Assembly: GCA_019054805.1 (NCBI GenBank)
Contig: JAHQIY010000023.1
Span: forward strand, 434,001-498,000
Length of the DNA: 64,000 nucleotides
Source of the DNA: Brachionus manjavacas
Taxonomy: Eukaryota > Rotifera > Eurotatoria > Ploima > Brachionidae
Direction: 5' to 3'
The notes beneath the pieces were generated by a model, which worked only from the letters and a program-made list of their open reading frames with translations, made no database searches and was not told the origin of the DNA. How positions within the stretch are numbered: the stretch's first letter is position 1; each line of letters begins with the position of its first letter. A program made the translations under genes and the position numbers. Of the stretch, positions 1-12,234 are shown one piece after another.

Positions 1-2
1 CA

Positions 3-95
3 GAAACGTTTATCTTAGGCCACAAGGAGGACTTTTTCTTTAAAATCAAAGTGGATCACTTGATTATCATCATGGAAAGGAAAGACACCAGATAA
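3..95 (+). CDS. Possible C-terminal exon of an unknown gene (partial)
   Basis: An open frame enters from the left edge and ends at TAA (93-95) after 30 codons. The encoded tail contains GHKEDFFFKIKVDH and ends MERKDTR. Base composition here is visibly richer in G and C than in the following 2 kb, which is what suggests coding. No domain is recognised. The start and any upstream exons lie outside the window, so function and even coding status are uncertain. Confidence 0.3.
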   Translation, partial: ETFILGHKEDFFFKIKVDHLIIIMERKDTR

Positions 96-2087
96 ATTTT
101 TTAGGTGAATATAAATATTTAGAAAACTACATATAAAAACGTCCTTGTTATTTTGTTTTTAATTATTATTTTTGTAAAAGTTTTTTTTTTCACTTTAATT
201 TTTCATCTTTTTGTAATGAAGATTTTCTAATATTCCTCTTTTTATTCTAAAATGAGTTTTTTATTTTTCCCGTTGTTTTACTTTTAAAAAATTTTTAAGA
301 AGGCTGGGATAAATCTTGCTCTTTTAATATAATTTCATCAAGGGAGATATTTTTATATAGATCAGAATCATTTAAACTATTCTGATCTAAAAAAAATTCA
401 ATTTTTTAACCCTCTCATTCAAATTTAATTTTAAAATCTCCTGCTTTTTCGCTCAAAATCCGAAAATCTGCTCGATTAGATTGGTCTGGCTTTTTTGACT
501 TCTGAAAAAAAAGATCTTAAAAAAGCAAATACGGAAGAGTGAAAAAATAAGCAGCTTGTTGCGAGGGACTGTAAAAAAGGAATTGGAAGTGTACAAATCG
601 TTTATTGACTGTTTGTGTAGAAAAGCAATATTTCTTTTTTTGAAAAACTTAAATGTATTAAAAATGCCTTTTGACAGGATGAAAAGATCATTCATATTCT
701 ATAGAATTCGTTATGAATTAAAAAAGAAATCCTCTCTAAAAGAAATTAGAATTGTTAGTTAAAGCAAAAAGTTGAATTTTCGAAATTCAGTTAATTCTCG
801 TTTCGACTCGATCCTTTGCTTTTTTTGCCAAAATCCAACAATGCTTGTTTTTTCCCGATCTAAACGAGCGTACTAAGAGAGAACAGGAAATGCTTACTCA
901 TTAAGCACTTAAAGCGATAAAGTAAGATATTTTAAATATTAAAAACTTTAATTGTTGAAATTACATAATTTAGCTGATTTTTTTCATCAATATTAAAGAA
1001 ATTTTATTAGTAATACAATGAGATAAAATGAAAATCGCTTTTTTGATGAAAAAGAACAATATCAGTGATTTTGAGTTTATTTACCTTCTTTTTATTTTTT
1101 TTATATGTTTATTAAATTGAAAAAAAATTATTTTTATATTAATTATTGTTGCGAACAAAAAAATATTAAGGTTTAAATAATTTTTTTTTTGATTATTTAA
1201 ATTGCACCAAAAATTAGTATTTGCTTTCATTCTGTATTTAACATTGAAAACAATTGCCAAACAAGCTGTTGAGTTAAAAAGGTGAAATGCAATTTAAATG
1301 CGGACATTGAAAAAAAAAAAGCAAAAACTATTATTTACAAAAAAAACTTTTCATTTTAGATCAAGTCAGGTAAGGTTAAAGAAAATGATTAAAATTAATG
1401 ACCTCTTAATTAATTAATTAAATTTTCTAATCCTATAAATAAAATAAAATGAAATTATCGCATTAAATTAAAAAATTTATTTGAATAGAAAATTTTAATT
1501 TTTCAATATTATGAAATAAATTTTAAATTCCTCCACTGTTAATAAAAAAATTTCAGAGTTTTTTGTTCGACCAAGTTATTTGTGAACAAATAATGTTTTT
1601 TTTTTTTGAATAATTTTTAATTCTTTTAAAGTTAGATTTTTAAAAATTTGTTTGAAATGAAAATTTTTCAATATTTATGAAATATGGATACATGGATAGA
1701 CAATGAGATTTAAATATTAAAAAAACGTCACTGTTAGTTATTGTACTTTTTGTACTTTTTCAAATGGACGAGGGGTTTTGACGCATAAATGAAAATAATA
1801 AAGCATAGAAAATTAAACCATAGCATAACGAATAAAATGTTAAGTTAACTTTTTTTTCTTGTTCTCGCATGTTTTTTTTTACTAAAGCATAAAAAATATT
1901 TTGGAAGCATTCGAATTTTTAATTTCAAGCATAAGTAATTTAAAAAAATTGACTTGTTTTAAATTATATTTTGCCTCCAAATAGTAAAATAAAATACGAA
2001 TGGTTAAAAATCAAAATTTTTAACAATGATGTAGACCTCGAAACCTTTTTAAAGAAACAATGATCATAGAAATGAGTCTAAGAATGG
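96..2087. other. AT-rich stretch with no recognisable gene
   Basis: This stretch is dominated by A and T runs. Two short overlapping open frames on opposite strands (about 453-762) have no recognisable motif and look like chance frames. I see no RNA gene, repeat family or transposon end here. Confidence 0.6.
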
Positions 2088-2101
2088 TAGATAAACATTA
2101 C

Positions 2102-2271
2102 GAAGCAGCGTGTGGTTCTAGGTCCGCACGCTTCAAATTGGAAAGATGTCACTTCGGGTGTACCTCAAGGTAGTGTGTTAGGTCCAATTCTCTTCGCAAT
2201 CTTCATCAATGACCTACCAAGCCACTTGATACACACAAGCAAGCTTTTTGCCGATGATCTAAAAATAATAG
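2102..2271 (+). pseudogene. Reverse transcriptase fragment flanked by 15-bp direct repeats
   Basis: About 57 codons of a non-LTR reverse transcriptase are present, including the RT motif GVPQGSVLGP and the catalytic FADD box. They match the longer element at 24522-24680 almost exactly. The fragment starts and stops abruptly in mid-domain. On both sides is the 15-base sequence TAGAYAAACATTACG (2088-2102 and 2269-2283, differing by one T/C). After it the sequence passes directly into the MULE. No start, tail or 3' region is present, so this is not a normal retrotransposition product. It looks like filler DNA copied in during break repair, with the flanking repeat as microhomology or target duplication. 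Confidence 0.8.
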
Positions 2272-2317
2272 ACAAACATTACGTTGCTGTGAATGTGAGA
2301 TTGGTCCATTACACAAT

Positions 2318-4156
2318 ATGGTTGTATCTTATCGCTCTTGTACGTCTTTGAAATGTCATACTGTTGTAGGTGAATCATGTCCATTTAGGTACAAAATACA
2401 AAGGTGTGAAAGCAAAAATGTGGATCACGTTTACGAAACTGTCAATCGCCACATAGACCGAGACATTACTCTACTTCACAAACCATATGGTTTACATTCA
2501 TTAATAAAAGAAGAAATTAAAGGTGCTTTAGTCAACGAACACGTAAACCAATGGATATTTGTATTACACTAACTTCGAATCATGTAAACAATGGTAACTA
2601 TGAAGGTTTAACTATGCCATCAAAAACTCAAGTCAGTCAATTGGTTCGAAAAATCAACAATCCAGATGATGAAAATGAATTTGATCGAGTAGTTCCATAT
2701 TTAGAAAATTTGTCTTTTCAACCCAATAAACTATACGATCCGAATGAAGCGTTTTGTTTTGGATGTAAATTTGGTGATGACTCTGATACTTCTCATTTCA
2801 TACTAACGTATTTGCTCGATTTTAACGACATGTCGTTAAACATGGGTATCCAGAACTAACGACAAGGTCTTATAACATTAAAAAGATTATTTAACGACAT
2901 GTCGTTAAATTCGAGCAAATAAGTTAAATCTTACATCATTAAAGCTTTTAGAGGTTATTGGAAAAATTAATTTTCAGGTGACTGATAAATCAGTCTATCA
3001 CATTGATGCAACATATAAAATTACAAAAAACAGATTTCCAATCGTTGCTATTGGTCGTTCGGATCACAATGGTGCTTTTTTTTCTATTTGTGTGTCTATA
3101 GTGAGTCATGAACAGACAGTTGATTTTATTAATATACTGAAATCTTTAAAAGAATTATGTTTGGATTTAAGCATTTCTTTTCAACCGACTTGTTTTGTTC
3201 TAGACATTTGTCCAGCAAGTAAAAACGCAATTAAGACATTTTTACTTCATGTCTAATTTAAATGTGTTGGTTTCATGTAATTAAAAATGTAAGAGACTTT
3301 CACAAACTTATACCTGTACATGAATATAATCTAAGTATGCAAGAACTACAAAATTTACATTATTGTAAAAGCGAATCTGAATTCTTTCAATCAAGACCAA
3401 AGTGTTTAGTCGAAAGGACAAAGTCGCTGATCTTTAGTCATTTGTTGACTATTTTAAAAAACAGTGGATTGAAAGTGAATGGAACAACTGGCAAATTTTA
3501 GTTTCAGTTTCCGGCTTTGCTTCAACAAATAATACTTTAGAGAGCTTTAATGGCCGTATAAAGAAGTTTTTTACAAAAAGAGAGCTTTTGTAGAATCAAT
3601 TAGCAATCGAAATTATTTGTAAAGAGTTGATAACTTTTCATTCTTGCCAAGATGCAGATTTTAAGTGGGTAAGAATTCCTGACGCAAATGTTAAAAGAAA
3701 AGCTAGTGAACATGATTCATAGTCGTTTACTAAAATGGAAAATTACACAATCGTTTATTCTGGTCACAATTCAACTCATATTAAATGTATTGCAAGTAAA
3801 ACTTGTACCTGTCGATGGTTTTTGACCTATGCTATGTGTACACACCTTTTTAAAGCTAGTGAATTATTTCATTTTCTGATTAACGACGAACGTCCAAAAC
3901 GATTCGTTACTCGTCCTAGACGAGGAAAAAAAAAAGGAAGAAAAAACCTTTCATCAAAACTTTTTTAGGGGTTCGGGTACCTGAAGTTACTCAAATATCT
4001 GGAATGGCTCAAAAATCAGATTGTGTTGAACTGACAAAAAGACGAGGTCGTCCTCCTAAACATAAGTCTAATGCTGAAAGAAATATTAAAGAAACTCAAT
4101 TTAAAAAAAAACGTGGTCGACCCCCAAAGGCTAAGTCAGCTTTAAATAATGATTAA
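2318..4156 (+). pseudogene. MULE (Mutator-like) transposase, decayed, copy 1
   Basis: The parts of a Mutator-like transposase appear in order across several frames. From about 2318 there is an N-terminal Cys/His segment of FLYWCH type (CPFRYKIQRC, then HVYE and VNRHID). At 2978-3256 is the MULE catalytic domain (VYHIDATYKI, with AIGRSDHNGAFF further on), followed from 3262 by CWFHVIKNV and then GFASTNNTLESFN. At 3735-3968 is a SWIM zinc finger (CTCRW...CTH), and two AT-hook motifs (RRGRPPK and KRGRPPK) lie just before the stop at 4154-4156. It is broken by one-base frameshifts, by in-frame TAG codons (for example after KREL at about 3590 and in EHDS at 3719) and by a foldback insertion at 2811-2919. 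I do not see terminal inverted repeats. It is a dead copy that was duplicated with the 11.2-kb unit. Confidence 0.85.
2811..2919. mobile_element. 109-bp foldback/MITE inside the MULE, copy 1
   Basis: The ends are 30-bp inverted repeats with one or two mismatches: TTTGCTCGAT followed by TTTAACGACATGTCGTTAAA, and the reverse. The 20-mer at 2821-2840 and again at 2890-2909 is itself a perfect palindrome, so each arm can fold alone and the two arms can also pair. It is flanked by TA on both sides (GTA before, TAAG after), consistent with a TA target duplication. Removing it restores GTAAGT, a good 5' splice site, and an intron ending TTTTCAG at 2977. The element therefore appears to have landed in a splice donor. 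Confidence 0.8.
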
Positions 4157-4486
4157 ATTATATTTGTTTTATGCTAAAATTTTTTTTTATGCTTAACTTG
4201 CTTTATTTTATGCGAGAAAACATTTTATAAGCTATTATGACTTATCTGATGACTTATAAAAATCCTGAGATTTTTATCGGATTAGGAATTATTTCGAAAA
4301 ACTTTTTATAAAAAATAAATCTAAAAATTCTTAAATTTTGAAAAAAATTCCAATTTAATCGTTTAATTAATTCAATACATCTAGTTAATTTACCAATATT
4401 AATAAATAAACGATATAGATTTCTAATAAACTGAGATTTACTCATTTTTGGTTATTTAAAATTATTCTTTTAGTCATCAATTTTAA

Positions 4487-4780
4487 TTAAATCATTTTAA
4501 AAATTAATTTATGATTAAACCGTTTAACCAAAAAAATAATTGCTTTAACCTTGTCTTCACAAGGCAAAAGTTCATTTCGATTTATAACATGTCCCAAATA
4601 TATATAGTATACTAAGCAAAATTTTCCATAAATATCCTTTAGAACTTTATCAATCATTCTATGAAATATTGCTGGTGCGTTTGTCAATCCAAATGGCATC
4701 ATTGTAAAATGTCAAAGTCCAAAAGGTTTCGTAATGGCCATTTTTTCTTTATCTTTTGGGTCCAATTTTATCTGATCGGA
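4487..4780 (-). pseudogene. Ty3/gypsy reverse transcriptase relic, copy 1
   Basis: Read on the minus strand, the sequence gives LDPKDKEKMAITKPFGL, a stop, then MPFGLTNAPAIFHRMIDKVL, and then YLGHVINRNEL followed by DKVKAI. These are consecutive landmarks of gypsy RT. The segment that should hold the catalytic YLDD box between KFCLVY and YLGHVI has been deleted, joining them in frame. It is a short, non-functional relic with no LTRs nearby. Confidence 0.8.
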
Positions 4781-4789
4781 AAAAAGGAA

Positions 4790-5955
4790 CAGCTTTTTTA
4801 AAATTCAATTTAAATTTTTTAATTTAATAAATCAAATTTGAAATTCTACAAATTATTGGAATTTTTCCTGATATTTTTATCGGATTAAGAATTATTTAGG
4901 AATTTTTTTTATAATAAAAATAAATCTGAAAATTCTTAAATTTTGAAAAAAATTCGAATTTTTTCGATTGATTTATTTAATACATCTCGTTAATTAAACA
5001 AAATATGAGGAAATAAATAAATTAGTCATGTCAAAATAATGTTTTATATTTTATCGTATAATTTTGAAACTTCAAAATTTAGATTTTTTGAAGATACTAT
5101 TACTAATTTTTAAAAAAACAATTAAAATTTAAATATTAAACAAGACGCGGAGCACCGCATCAAATATCCCCTGCAAAATTTTTTTATCTTATTTAAGGTT
5201 GAGCTTTGATTTTTTTAACCTTTTTATTTTTCAGCTAGTATAAAGGGTACAAAAGGATATTTGTATAATTATTTCCTTTGTATTATATTTTTGCAATTTT
5301 AAAATCAACATTTAAAATTTGAGGTTTTTGTTCATGTTTAAATTCAATAGAAAGGATTTACAAACTTTAATTGCCCTATTGAATTCTTATTATTAATGAA
5401 TTTATTATTAAGTAATAGATTTTTTTAAATTTTGGACAATTTTAGTTAATAATTTAATAAATAAACTAAATCTCAGAAATAAATAATTTAAAAAATTTTG
5501 TTAATTCATTTTTTGGTTTAAATTAAATGTGTTTTTTGTCTTGAGGAATTAAGGAAGGATAATGACTCTGGTCAAAATAGCCGCAAATTAAAAAATTTTA
5601 AGAAATATATTTGGCTTAATATTTAATTTTTGGCTTAACATGGCATACTATAGATAAACCAGACCTTATCATATGAAGTAAGCCTACTGAATTTAAGGAT
5701 AAAATTTTAGTTCTAATTTTCGAATAAATATATATCGATATTTTGTTTGAAGAACTAAATGACCATAAATGAAATTCATTACACCAATTGCCACTCTTTC
5801 GAGCATCTTTAAGAAGTTTTCTAATCGAATGATTGAATAATATTAAAAAAGAAAGCAAAAAATAAAATAGATATTGGATAATAAAAGTAAATTAGACCTA
5901 ACATTATTTTTAAACATTATTTTATTAATATTATTTTAAAAATTAATATATAATG
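4790..5955. other. AT-rich stretch, no gene recognised (copy 1)
   Basis: The interval is mostly A/T runs. A near-repeat of the 4260-4440 sequence (TTTTTATCGGATTA and the following A-rich block) recurs at about 4870-5000, so some ancient repeat is present. A minus-strand open frame at 5616-5858 has no recognisable motif. Confidence 0.5.
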
Positions 5956-5959
5956 ATTT

Positions 5960-6074
5960 GGTACAATTCGCTTCGTTAGCCTGGTTTAATTCGCTCGGTT
6001 AGCCTGGTACAATTCGCTTGATTAGCCTGGTTCAATTCGCTTATTTAGCCTGGTTCAATTCGCTTGGTTAGCCT
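5960..6074 (+). repeat. 23-bp minisatellite, five units, copy 1
   Basis: There are five head-to-tail 23-base units of the form GGTNCAATTCGCTNNNTTAGCCT, differing mainly at the three bases before TTAGCCT. It is clearly richer in G and C than its surroundings and is followed by GGTCGCGGTACGC. There is no coding sign. Confidence 0.9.
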
Positions 6075-6839
6075 GGTCGCGGTACGCAAGATTATTAATT
6101 GGATTTAACAATTGATATTAGAGGAGAAACAGCTGGAGCACTCCATTTTGAGAAAGCTTGTTTGAGTTTTCAATCCACATACAATTATTCAAATTTTTAT
6201 TATTAATTTAAATTTTTATTAGCGCATTTTTCAATTTATTTAAAAAGTGAGAGAAAGACAGTTGTGAAGTCTCTTCTTATTAATTTTATTAAATAAAATG
6301 AGAAGCACCGCCCATTCCCGTATCCAAATTATTTAACATGGCGAACGGGTTTTGATTATTTTGTCAAATACATCCATTTGAAAGTACTTCATATACATTA
6401 TTAGCAAATAAAATTTGAAATATTGCAAATTATTAATAGTTTTTTTTCGAATGAAGAGGTATTTAGGCATATTTTTATAAAAAAATAAATCAAAAAATTC
6501 TAAAATTATGAAAAAATTCAAATTTAATCGATTAATATAGAATTAGAACTTAATAAAAAATAAATCAAAAAGAAATCCCCTAAATTGTTATTGAAAAATT
6601 AAGTTTATTTAAATCGAAATTTATTCCAACGGCTCTAAAAGCAGACCCGAGATGTCATTAGATCAAATAAAAAAATTCAAATCAATGAAAATATTCAGAT
6701 TTATTAATTAATTTTAAAAAAAATATTTAGATTAAATCAATTTTGTTGTCCTTTCAAAATATTGGACTGTATATTCTGATAATTTTTAATGCTTATAAAA
6801 TTGATATTACAACTATGAGATTTAAGTTAGTTACAATTC

Positions 6840-8570
6840 ATCAAATAAAAATAAATAAAAGCACAAAATTTTCTTGCGGAGTAAATTTTGAGTAAAAAAA
6901 AATTTCTTTTGAAAAAAAAAAATTTAAGGAACAGATAAAAGGTCAAACTCAAAAATAAAAGTAATTTTTAAATCAAAATATATATTCAGCATTTTTTGCG
7001 TAAAATATTCATAAATATGCAATCAGTAACTATGTTTAATTTTTGAATTATAAATAAAAAGAATTTTATTGATAAAATCGAAAGTAGATTAGCTTAAATT
7101 GATTTATTTTAAATTCTGAAACAATGTTAAAAATTTTATTAATTTGAACCACACCAAAAACTGAAAACGTTATTTTCATTAAAAATAGATTGACACGTTC
7201 AAAATAATTTTTTTACAGCTGATTACGAATAAGAATCTATATTTTTTATAATTTTTTAAGAAAAATGAAAACCTGAAAATATGAAGAGCATTATAGATGC
7301 GCAGGTAATCAAAATTTAAAATTAGAGTTAATCGAAATTGGAACAACAATAAAAGGCAATTTTTTTTTTTTATAAAATAAAAAACCGACACCATCTAAAT
7401 TATTTTGCATCGTAAATTTAAAAAAAAAAAAAAAAACTTTTTGATTCGAAAAAAAAATAAAGAATAGATAACAGGTTTGAAAACATCAAATTAAATTAAA
7501 ATATAACATTAATTTTTACTTCAAGATATAAATTCAAGAAAATTTCAGCAACGATGTTTAATATTTCTTTTACAAATAAAGAAAATTTTAAATGACAATA
7601 GATTCACTTAAATTAACGCATTTTTAATTCAAAAAAAAATTGCTAAATGTTTGTTTATTAAGTCATACGAAAAAAGCACTGAATAATGAGCTTATTAGCT
7701 TTTTTTGCAGGAAGCAATATAAGAGTGAATCTAAATTGGAGTCAAAAGTAAGAGCATAAAGTTTTTCTTTCATCAAAAAAAAAAAGATACACTCCAAATT
7801 AATCTTGCATAGTAAATTCTTAAATAAAAAGAATATCTTTTAATTTGAATAAAAATATTGTAAAATAAAATATTTGAACTTTTCAAATCAAATTAAAAAA
7901 TAACATTAAATTTTTAGCCCAAGTTATTTATTCAAGAATTCTTTTACGTAAAATACTCATTATTTTCGAACAGCACAGATTTTCAATTTTTCAATTGCAA
8001 TCAAGGGGAATCTTTTTTATTTTTTTATATAAAATTCACTAGGATTAATGGATTTCAAAATATTAAAACAATATAATAAATTCTCTATTTCATTAGTTAA
8101 TATACAAAAGCACTAGAAAATGATCTAAAAAAGCTTTTTATGCAGGAAGCAAATTTAGAGTCAATCTAATTGGAATAATAACAAAGAGCATAAAGTATTT
8201 CTTTTATCAAATAAAAAATGAAAAAATAAATTAAATCTAGCATTCTAAATTTTGAAAATAAAAATATAATTTTTGCTTGAAAAAAATGAAAGGTTTGAAA
8301 AATCAAATCAAATTCAAATATAACATTAATTCTTACTTCAAGATTATAATTCAAGAATATTTCAGCACAGATGCTTAATATTTCTATTACAAATAAAGTG
8401 AATTTTTAATGATTTATTTGATATAAGATTCTCTAAAATTAATTCGTTTTTAATATTCAAACAATATTAGTAAATGTATATTAATTTATACTGACGAAAA
8501 ATAGAACTCTATAATGAACTAAATAAGCTTTTTGTACAGGAAGCAATATAAGAGTGAATCTAAATTGCTT
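6840..8570. repeat. Diverged tandem repeats of about 400-540 bp, copy 1
   Basis: Recurring landmarks are a TAACATTAATTTTTACTTCAAG-like segment, then ATTCA..AATTTCAGCA, then GCAGGAAGCAATATAAGAGTG followed by AATCTAAATT. They occur near 6950, 7500, 7905 and 8310 with their ends near 7340, 7740, 8170 and 8570. The units are strongly diverged. The last unit abuts the truncated non-LTR reverse transcriptase exactly after its DAS codons, which suggests the repeats arrived with, or recombined into, that element. Confidence 0.65.
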
Positions 8571-9560
8571 GCATCTATTGCACAGCTGTATACGTTTGTG
8601 TTTCTTTTTGTAAGATGATTTATTGTTTTTTTAGCAGAAATAATTGCATTAGAAGATGAGCTTTTTTCTTAAATCCAAGTTGTTTTTCAGGATCATTGCT
8701 TGTTTTTAATATTTCAATTAGCATGATTTTTCGAATATATTCGATATCACATCAGATATTGTAATCGGTCGAATATTACTGGTGTCTGGTATTCTTTTTT
8801 TATTAATTTTATTTAGTAATTGGGACAATTTAGCCAACGTTGTAAAGACTTGGTACTTCTTCAAATTGAATAATTTTCTCAAAAATTTTCTTTATAATTT
8901 TCACTAAAACGTCACCGTTACCCTACTTTTACATTTTATTCGAAACATCGCTTAATCAAATAATTTTCCAATTCTTTAGGTTGGCAATCGAATATTTAAC
9001 ATCATCTTCACTTATACTATAATAGTCACTTTTTCCAATTAGCTGTGTCTCGAAGTCCGATATCTTATTTTCAATTCTTTTTAAATGTTCTTTATGAAAG
9101 TCACCTTCTTTGACATTATTTTTGTCTTTGTAGTTCAGATTAAGAAGCTAGGCATTTTTCCCTTCTCTTTTTTAATTCTTTGTCGTTGTTCTTTTCTGAA
9201 TATTTTTTAAGCCTTTTGTAATTAAAATTAGAATGTTGGTCTTGAAAATCACTTAGTTTGCATTTTTTTAGAAAAAAACGCAGCTTTATGTGAATATTCC
9301 CCAATTCTTTGTCCCACCAAAATTTACGTTTAGTATTATTGTTTTGTATTTTCTAAGATTTAGAAAGTGTTCGTGTAGCCTTGAACATTTCACTGTGTAA
9401 CTCATTCAGAGCTTCAGTAATGACTATATTTGAATTTTCCCCGTTCATAAATTAAAGTTTTTCATTGATTTTTAGTCCTATTAGCCTTTTCTCAAGACTC
9501 AGTTTATATTCTTCTTGTATGATTAGATTTGATTCTCCTATTATTTAAAACATGTTGAAA
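8571..9560 (-). pseudogene. Non-LTR retrotransposon pol relic, copy 1
   Basis: On the minus strand a linker region reads WWDKEL, then IHIKLRFFLKKCK and KYSEKNN with frameshifts. It is followed by the RT start: VISN, IFEKIMLIEIL-like sequence (near 8735), EKQLGFKKKSSS (near 8680), then NVYSCAIDAS (near 8580). The order is that of a CR1/L2/Jockey-type ORF2 between endonuclease and RT. The RT stops at DAS, where the canonical KAFD should follow, and is replaced by a repeat unit. Many stops and frameshifts are present. The nearly intact short frame is at 19727-19933 in copy 2. Confidence 0.7.
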
Positions 9561-9599
9561 CTTTGGAATACTTTGGCTAAATTAGTTTCCATTAATTAT

Positions 9600-9840
9600 G
9601 GAGTAAAATTTTGGTAAAAAGAGAATAAATGCGCTTTAAATAGCTTGCCATTTCGCATTACCTTTTCAAGCTTGGTATCATAATATGTATCAATATAAAT
9701 AAAACTATGCAAAACTTATTAATGTTTATGCACATTAATAAGTTTCCCAGCAAGTGCAGCTGTTCCATGTTTCGCGACAAAAAATCAATTCAAGTCACTA
9801 AGTAATTGAACAAAAAAGATCCAGCGGGGCCGCAAAGAAG
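9600..9840 (-). pseudogene. PIF1 helicase fragment with damaged Walker A, copy 1
   Basis: Minus-strand sequence GCGGCCCCGCTGGATC followed by TTTTTTGTTCAATTAC aligns by eye with the Walker A region of the plus-strand relic at 26072-26120 (GPAGTGKTFLFNS). Here the ACTGGGAAAA core that encodes TGK is lost. Downstream text (ATTGATACATATTATGATACC and AAATGGCAAGC) matches 26190-26260. It is a non-functional remnant of a Helitron-type PIF1 helicase. Confidence 0.6.
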
Positions 9841-10017
9841 GACCAAATGCCGTTCTTCGCTTTTTAATCGTACATAATCTGCCATGATTATCTGGCATGC
9901 TGTAAAATGACATATTTTCGCTTAAATTCATATATTTTAACAGATAAACCCTCTAGAACTAATAATAAATTGTCGAATTCAAATTCTTCTGAATTATAAT
10001 CCATTCTCCAACTATAC

Positions 10018-12234
10018 AAATGTGTTTGCAACAACTATTATGCGAATTGACATTTTTATTAAAAAATGAATTTATACAAAAAAATTGTTGAGCAGTTGAG
10101 GGGGACATTTGGTTTGATTTACGAAGAGAATGAGAAAAAAGAGGAAGATGAAGCTGAAAATCCGCTCGATGCTCTCAAGGGTTAAAATAAAAAGATGAGT
10201 TTTATTTTGAGCATGTTTCAGCATGAGAACGAATAGAAAATTATCTTTCTGAAAATCCTATTGATTGATAAAATTGCTTTCCTGCAACCGATTCTACAAT
10301 TATTAAATAAAAAGATTGGATCTAAGAGCTACGTTTGAACAATAATTCTGAAATTGAATTAGTAATCAATGTCGACGATCGTAAAACTTATCAATATGAC
10401 TAAAAATAATCTTTTAAAATGATTAAAATTGGCGTTAATTAAAAATTTCTTTAAAAAATGTCCAAATTCATAATTGTGTTGCTAGGAGTTGTTTTAGGAA
10501 TGAAAATACATAATCGAGATATGGAAGTATGGTTTTCCGTTTCAATTATGTGATAATGATTACAATTAAGCAGACGGATACCTTAATTATTTTAAAAAAG
10601 TGAAAAAAGAGGATCAATTATTTGTTCCGTAATATGTAAGTATTCTTTTGATATGGGGTGGACATTTTAATGTACAGTACGTAACTGAGCATGGAACTGT
10701 GCAATATTTAGCCAAGAATGTTTTTTATAAAAATTGAGCCAACAATCTCAACTGTCAGCTAAACCCAAATTTCTGCTGAAGCGCGAAAATATTTTTAATG
10801 ACGTGTTGTTAGCTCTGTTGAAGCATCAACTTTAGTAATAAGCCATCACTTTTTTCAATCGAATGTAAAATAATTATGTAAATTGGCGTAAAGTAAAATT
10901 TCTGTAAAAAATGTCCAAATTCATAATTGTGTTGCTAGGAGTTGTTTTAGGAATGAAAATGAATATTCGAGAAATGCAAGAATGGTTTTCCGTTTCAATA
11001 ATGTGATTACGACCAAAATTCTGCTGACGGATACCGATATTATTTTAAAAAAGAGAAAATAGAGGATCAAGTAGCTGAAGCATCTACTTTAATATTGGGC
11101 CATCACTGCGTTTAATCGGATGCAAATGTAACTTTTTTTGCTTCTTGCTTTCCACAAAATCAATTTAAATTTCTTAATACAAAAAAGGAATTGACACGTA
11201 TTTTAAACATTCCGCGTATTGTAATTTTTTAAAGAGACCGGCTAATGGGAAATTTACTGCCATAAATTTATCTATCAGAAATACGATATTTTTGTAGAAC
11301 AGAGTCCAAAACAATTTATCCAAGGATCAACTCGGAAATCAAGGAGTGGCTAGAATTTTTGAAAAAATTGTTCGTTTATTATTATAAAATGAGCCTGATG
11401 AGTAACGTACTGTACATTAAAATGTCCACCCCATATCAAAAGAATATTGCATTGTACGGAACAAAAAATTGATCCTCTTTTTTCACTTTTTTAAAATAAT
11501 TTAGGTATCCGTCTGCATAATTGTAATCATTATCATATAATTGAAACGGAAAACCATACTTGCATTTCTCGATTATGTATTTTCATTCCTAAAACAACTC
11601 CTAGCAACACAATTATGAATTTGGACATTTTTTACAGAAATTTTTAATTAACGCCAATTTTAATACTTTTAAAAGCTAATTTTTAGTCCAAAACAACATA
11701 TTCCATATTTACCATCAGGAATCAAATGAGGAAATATTTTAGGCTCAACATCAGAATCTGTTAAACTAACTTTGTAAGATTCTATTTTTTCTCATGTTTT
11801 TTTGAAAGTTAATCCAATTAGAACACTTATGTTATCAACATATTGATAAGTTTTACGATCGTCGACATTGATTACTAATTCAATTTCAGAATTATTGTTC
11901 AAACGTAGCTCTTAGATCCAATCTTATTATTTAATAATTGTAGAATCGGTTGCAGGAAAGCAATTTTATCAATCAATAGGATTTTCAGAAAGATAATTTT
12001 CTATTCGTTCTCATGCTGAAACATGCTCAAAATAAAACTCATCTTTTTATTTTAACCCTTGAGAGCATCGAGCGGATTTTCAGCTTCATCTTCCTCTTTT
12101 TTCTCATTCTCTTCGTAAATCAAACCAAATGTCCCCCTCAACTGCTCTACAATTGTGGAAATTGATAATTTTTGTATAAATTCATTTTTCAATAAAAATG
12201 TCAATTCCCATAATAGTTGGTGCAAACACATTTG
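10018..12234. repeat. Large inverted repeat, about 0.7-0.85 kb arms, copy 1
   Basis: The left arm (about 10018-10700) is the reverse complement of the right arm (about 11391-12234). Examples are GTCGACGATCGTAAAACTTA at 10370 against TAAGTTTTACGATCGTCGAC at 11850, and the block ending GGGTTAAAATAAAAAG against its reverse at 12050. The spacer holds a further partial repeat of the left arm (AATTCATAATTGTGTTGCTAG at 10460 and 10918). The arms carry scraps of a coding frame (RGTFGLIYEENEKKEEDEAE), which suggests two opposed copies of Helitron sequence. Confidence 0.85.

Noticed and set aside
453-762. Two overlapping short open frames near the left end
   Set aside because: They lie on opposite strands, have no Met-led start on the plus strand, no motif, and composition like the surrounding AT-rich DNA.
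5616-5858. Minus-strand 80-codon frame, repeated at 16819-17061
   Set aside because: It is conserved only because the 11.2-kb unit is duplicated; no domain or splice context was seen.
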